Positions 61,634 to 64,000 of a stretch of DNA of 64,000 bases are shown here, piece by piece. This DNA comes from Buchnera aphidicola (Artemisaphis artemisicola) (GTDB lineage Bacteria; Pseudomonadota; Gammaproteobacteria; Enterobacterales; Enterobacteriaceae). The stretch is taken from the NCBI RefSeq assembly GCF_005082365.1, contig NZ_CP034900.1, forward strand, positions 124,001 to 188,000. Direction: 5' to 3'. The translations under genes were made by a program, and so were the position numbers. The notes beneath the pieces are model-generated. The model saw nothing but the letters and a program-made list of their open reading frames with translations, was not told the origin of the DNA and searched no databases. Numbering within the stretch: position 1 is the stretch's first letter; every line of letters begins with the position of its first letter.

Positions 61634-63751
61634 ATGTCACGCACTATAATGCTTATTCCTTTAAACAAAGACGCAAGTTTAACCACAATTAGTTTAAGTA
61701 CAATTTATTTTTTTTCTAAGCATAAACTTTCTAAGTCTATTTTATATATTTCTTGTATCAATAGTGCATTTAATAGTACATCATTAATTATTAAAAAATA
61801 TTTTTCAGAGCGTGTTGATACATTAGATGTTGTAGATTTTTCTAAAGTTTTTTTTGCGTCTTATGAATATGATACTTTATTAAACAAGATAATTGAAGAA
61901 TGTTATCAAAAAAAATTTTTATATGATTTAATTTTAATTGAAGGAGTTCAGTATAATCATAGCATTAATGCTGAACAAATTAATTTTGATATTTCTCAAA
62001 ATTCTAGTGCAGAAGTAATATTTATAGAAAATTTAAAATATAATTCATCTGAATATATTCAGAAAAAAGAAAATAAAATTAAATTATTTTTAGAAAATAA
62101 AAAATATAAAAATATTTTAGGCATCATTTTTAATGAAATTAATTCTCCTTTTATAGATAAACAATGCAATTTTATACAAAAATTAAAAATTTTAAGAAAA
62201 AAAGAAAAAAATAAAAGAGATTTAATTATTAAAAAAAAATTATTCAAGAATCAATTTTTTTCAACTATAGCTTGCATTCCATGGAACAAAAAAATTATAA
62301 AAACAAATATTTTAGAAATTTATAGATTTTTAAACATAAAATGTTTAAATTTAATAGAAAAAAAATCTTGTTACGTAGAAAAGATTATGATATTTGATGA
62401 GAATTATATAAATATATCAAACAAAAATTATTCTAATACTTTAGTTATTCTTTCTTTTAGTCGTATAAATATTTTTTTAAATTTTTTTAAATTAAATCTA
62501 AAAATGCATAATATTCAAGGTGTTATTTTAACTGGAGTATTAAATTCAAAAAAAAATATTATATCTTTATGTCAAGTATTTATTCGCAGGTGTATTTATG
62601 TTCTTTTTACAAAACTTAATACGTTAGAAATTCTATCTCAATTATGCAATTTTAATTTTAATATTTATTTGAAAGATAAAATATATATTAATAAATTACA
62701 AAAATATGTTTCTAGTTTTTTTTGCTATTCTTCTATAACAAACTTTAAAAAAAAATATAGTTATAATAAAAAATATTCGCCTAAAGAATTTTGTTTATAT
62801 ATAAAATTATTATCAAGAGAAAAAAATAAACGTATTCTATTACCTGAATCATATGAAATTCGAATATTAAAAGCTGCTTCTATATGTCATGATGATAAGA
62901 TTGCTCAATGCGTGTTATTAGGTGAATCTAAAAAGATTTATAGAATAGCTGATAATGCAGGAATTAAATTAAGCAGAAACATTGAAATAATAAATCCTAT
63001 ATCAATAAGAAAAAATTATGTTAATCGTCTTGTAGAACTTCGAAAAACAAAAGGCATGAATGAATTGTTAGCTAAAAAACAATTAGAAGATAATATTGTT
63101 TTAGCTACATTAATATTAGAAGCTGATCAAGTAGACGGATTAGTTTCTGGATCAGTTAATACTACTTATAATACTATACGTCCAGCGCTACAAATTATTA
63201 AAACTAGTCCTAATAGTTTATTAGTTTCATCTATTTTTTTTATGTTATTACCTAATTCAGTTTTAATTTATGGTGATTGTGCTATTAATATTAATCCTAC
63301 TGCAGAAGAATTAGCAGAAATTGCTATTCAAACTGCAGATTCATCAAAAATTTTCGGAATAGAACCACGTATTGCTATGTTGTCTTATTCAACTGGCAAT
63401 TCTGGTATTGGATATGAAGTTGAAAAAGTCAGAACTGCTACTTGCATTGTAAAAAAAAGAAGACCTGATTTAATTATTGATGGTCCTATTCAATACGATA
63501 CAGCTATCTCAAAAACAGTTGCTAAATTAAAAGCACCAAATTCACCAATCTTAGGATCTGCAAATATATTTATTTTTCCAGATTTAAACTCTGGCAATAT
63601 AGCTTATAAAGCAGTACAACGTTCTTCTAAAATTTTATCCATTGGTCCAATGTTGCAAGGTTTAAAAAAACCAGTCAATGATTTATCACGAGGTGCATCA
63701 ATAGAAGATATTATTTACACAATTGCGTTGACATCTATTCAAGATATATAA
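61634..63751 (+). CDS. pta: Phosphate acetyltransferase (N-terminal P-loop domain eroded)
   Basis: Transfers the acetyl group of acetyl-CoA to phosphate; with AckA it yields ATP. 705 residues (E. coli 714). The C-terminal catalytic domain (about 395-705) is strongly conserved: RILLPES, LVELRKTKGM, LEDNIVLATLILE, DGLVSGSVNTT, YGDCAINI, MLSYSTGNSG, DGPIQYD, GPMLQGLKKPVNDLSRG. The N-terminal DRTGG/P-loop half, regulatory in E. coli, has drifted badly: the IPTGTSVGLTS loop reads IPLNKDASLTT, and the region about 100-395 is Lys/Asn/Ile-rich with little recognisable motif. Enzyme activity should persist; allosteric control by NADH or pyruvate is probably lost (inference). Confidence 0.95.
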   Translation: MSRTIMLIPLNKDASLTTISLSTIYFFSKHKLSKSILYISCINSAFNSTSLIIKKYFSERVDTLDVVDFSKVFFASYEYDTLLNKIIEECYQKKFLYDLILIEGVQYNHSINAEQINFDISQNSSAEVIFIENLKYNSSEYIQKKENKIKLFLENKKYKNILGIIFNEINSPFIDKQCNFIQKLKILRKKEKNKRDLIIKKKLFKNQFFSTIACIPWNKKIIKTNILEIYRFLNIKCLNLIEKKSCYVEKIMIFDENYINISNKNYSNTLVILSFSRINIFLNFFKLNLKMHNIQGVILTGVLNSKKNIISLCQVFIRRCIYVLFTKLNTLEILSQLCNFNFNIYLKDKIYINKLQKYVSSFFCYSSITNFKKKYSYNKKYSPKEFCLYIKLLSREKNKRILLPESYEIRILKAASICHDDKIAQCVLLGESKKIYRIADNAGIKLSRNIEIINPISIRKNYVNRLVELRKTKGMNELLAKKQLEDNIVLATLILEADQVDGLVSGSVNTTYNTIRPALQIIKTSPNSLLVSSIFFMLLPNSVLIYGDCAININPTAEELAEIAIQTADSSKIFGIEPRIAMLSYSTGNSGIGYEVEKVRTATCIVKKRRPDLIIDGPIQYDTAISKTVAKLKAPNSPILGSANIFIFPDLNSGNIAYKAVQRSSKILSIGPMLQGLKKPVNDLSRGASIEDIIYTIALTSIQDI

Positions 63752-63777
63752 GATATGTATAATAAACAAAATTTATC

Positions 63778-64000
63778 TTAAATTTTAATTATGATATTTC
63801 CATCTGGTTGACAGCAACATGGAAAAATCTCTCTTTTTTTAAATAAAGCAGCCATTGGCTGTTTTATTGAATAAAATATTTTTCCTTTAATTAATTCTAT
63901 ACGACATAAACCGCAATATCCAGATCGACATTGATATTCTATATTGACGTTATTTAGCTCTAATATGAGTAATAATAGATTTGTTTTTTTATATATTATA
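63778..64000 (-). CDS. yfaE: YfaE, [2Fe-2S] ferredoxin for ribonucleotide reductase (5' end cut)
   Basis: Read on the minus strand, the window holds 73 codons ending in TAA (63780-63778). The protein has the plant-type ferredoxin cysteines YQCRSGYCGLC plus the distal Cys in FPCCCQPDGN; E. coli YfaE has YQCREGYCGSC and LPCCC. YfaE maintains the diferric-tyrosyl cofactor of class Ia ribonucleotide reductase NrdB, and in E. coli it follows nrdAB; those genes should lie just beyond the window. Only a few N-terminal residues are missing (E. coli 84 residues). It is convergent with pta, with 26 bp between and no visible hairpin. Confidence 0.92.
   Translation of the reverse strand, partial: IIYKKTNLLLLILELNNVNIEYQCRSGYCGLCRIELIKGKIFYSIKQPMAALFKKREIFPCCCQPDGNIIIKI

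Overview
This window is a stretch of the chromosome of a Buchnera-type aphid endosymbiont (Buchnera aphidicola or a very close relative; host aphid not determinable by eye). The DNA is extremely A+T rich. Every gene is a recognisable gammaproteobacterial orthologue of nearly the same length as in E. coli, genes are tightly packed, there are no mobile elements, phage, CRISPR or hypothetical islands, and blocks of E. coli gene order are preserved with individual genes deleted from between them. I count 62 protein-coding loci (one cut by each window edge, two carrying a homopolymer frameshift) and no rRNA or tRNA gene. I found no previously undescribed system; the interesting material is the pattern of erosion and the few regulatory signals that survived.

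Layout. 1-3.3 kb: tail of tyrS, sufA, ydiK, and aroH with its terminator. 3.3-10.4 kb: the translation cluster thrS-infC-rpmI-rplT-pheS-pheT-ihfA. 10.4-13.0 kb: queA-tgt-yajC (secDF gone). 13.0-18.3 kb: glyQ-glyS on the minus strand, then folE, nfo and rplY. 18.3-22.8 kb: yabI (minus), surA-rsmA-apaH, and folA (minus). 22.8-33.6 kb: the minus-strand ribF-ileS-lspA-ispH-dapB-carA-carB series. 33.8-37.3 kb: rpsT, then the dnaK-dnaJ heat-shock operon on the minus strand with an intact sigma-32 promoter. 37.6-52.6 kb: the complete 13-gene nuo operon for respiratory Complex I. 52.6-54.4 kb: folC and a frameshifted cvpA. 54.4-58.5 kb: prs and ispE (minus), prfA-prmC (plus). 58.7-64 kb: sirB1, nadE (minus), ackA-pta, and yfaE (minus, cut by the edge).

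How the genes work together. Arginine/pyrimidine precursor supply (carAB), lysine/diaminopimelate (dapB) and aromatic amino acids (aroH) reflect amino-acid provisioning of the host. Complex I plus Pta-AckA supply energy. folE, folA, folC, ribF, nadE, ispH, ispE and prs maintain cofactors. Most of the rest is translation: five aminoacyl-tRNA synthetases, IF3, RF1 with its methyltransferase, ribosomal proteins and tRNA/rRNA modification.

Main observations. (1) ThrRS has lost all four residues of its editing site and PheRS beta has lost key residues of its editing pocket, while the IleRS editing domain in the same window looks intact. (2) nuoE is out of frame with its only plausible ATG across an A9 tract, and cvpA is split at a T10 tract; both are candidates for rescue by transcriptional slippage. 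(3) Unusual start codons are present: AUU for infC, UUG for carA and rpsT (as in E. coli), and UUG for ackA. (4) carAB has a good promoter flanked by two palindromes. (5) The rplT-pheS gap holds four consecutive hairpins.
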